From: Bdellovibrio sp. ZAP7
GTDB lineage: Bacteria > Bacteroidota > Bacteroidia > Flavobacteriales > Flavobacteriaceae
Length of the DNA stretch: 7,021 bases
Direction: 5' to 3'
Assembly (NCBI GenBank): GCA_943324165.2
Contig: CALPKO020000067.1
Coordinates: forward strand, 1 to 7,021
Positions 6,804 through 7,021 of the stretch are shown one piece after another (position 1 is the stretch's first letter; every line of letters starts with the position of its first letter). The translations under genes and the position numbers were made by a program. A model generated the notes under the pieces. The model was not told the DNA's origin. It did no database searches and saw only the letters and a program-made list of their open reading frames with translations.

Positions 6804-7021
6804 CTACTGTACCAAAATTTTGTTGATTTGAGATGCAAATTCCTCGGCATCAAAACTCATTTTTTTTTTTATGTTAACTTCTCTTTGATAATTCTTTTTG
6901 ATTATTACAAATCGGTATTGAAATGACTTATAAAAATAACTAGCTGCCAAAAATAACACTGCAAATAATGAAATTATTAGCTGAATCATATATGAAAAAG
7001 TATTGTTTACGATATAAAAAA
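6804..7021 (-). CDS. Small hypothetical membrane protein, possibly cut by the right edge
   Basis: A minus-strand frame ends at 6804 and stays open to the window edge. The first ATG inside is at 6989, which would give 61 residues. Residues 1-20 from that ATG (MIQLII, then FAVLFLAASYFY) form a single hydrophobic segment suitable for a membrane helix or signal anchor. A basic stretch (KSFQYR, IIKKNYQR, IKKK) and a short acidic/amphipathic tail ending NKILVQ follow. The codons before the ATG are also open, so the true start may lie outside the window. The frame contains a run of ten A residues on the coding strand (6870-6861, plus-strand T10), encoding lysines and prone to slippage. I recognise no family and assign no function. 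It could still be a chance open frame in AT-rich DNA. Confidence 0.35.
   Translation of the reverse strand, partial: FYIVNNTFSYMIQLIISLFAVLFLAASYFYKSFQYRFVIIKKNYQREVNIKKKMSFDAEEFASQINKILVQ

Overview
The window reads as chromosomal DNA of a flavobacterium-like member of the Bacteroidota. The evidence is AT-rich coding sequence, A-rich leaders without Shine-Dalgarno sites, promoter boxes of the form TAnnTTTG, a secreted nuclease with a type IX secretion (T9SS) C-terminal sorting domain, and a YtxJ-type bacillithiol redox protein. I cannot name the species.

Layout. Positions 1-296 hold the C-terminal end of a DUF2520 (Rossmann-like) protein. It overlaps by 17 nt a KdsC-like HAD phosphatase at 280-807. 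Positions 808-1005 are non-coding and hold two oppositely oriented arrays of 7-bp repeats, GTT-rich then AAACC-rich, followed by a TAnnTTTG promoter box. An RsmB/NOP-type RNA cytosine methyltransferase (1006-2223) and a secreted endonuclease I (2224-3336) follow with no gap, so they are probably co-transcribed. The nuclease meets the minus-strand ytxJ gene (3333-3725) tail to tail, with a 4-nt overlap of stop codons. A 166-bp divergent intergenic region separates ytxJ from clpB (3892-6495), the disaggregase ATPase. A good intrinsic terminator follows clpB. The rest of the window is gene-poor: about 220 bp with inverted repeats and a short open frame lacking a start codon, then a small minus-strand membrane-protein frame that stays open to the right edge.

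How the genes fit together. These are mostly housekeeping functions: lipopolysaccharide sugar (Kdo) synthesis, rRNA modification, protein disaggregation and thiol redox control, plus one exported nuclease. ytxJ and clpB are both plausible stress genes sharing a divergent control region.

I see no new multi-gene system. The most interesting material is non-coding. First, the 7-bp arrays contain a regular four-run G-quadruplex motif just upstream of the methyltransferase promoter. Second, the clpB upstream region lacks a standard TAnnTTTG box in the clpB direction but has a sigma-54-like -24/-12 element and two copies of AGTCATTTTGnCC spaced 42 bp apart.
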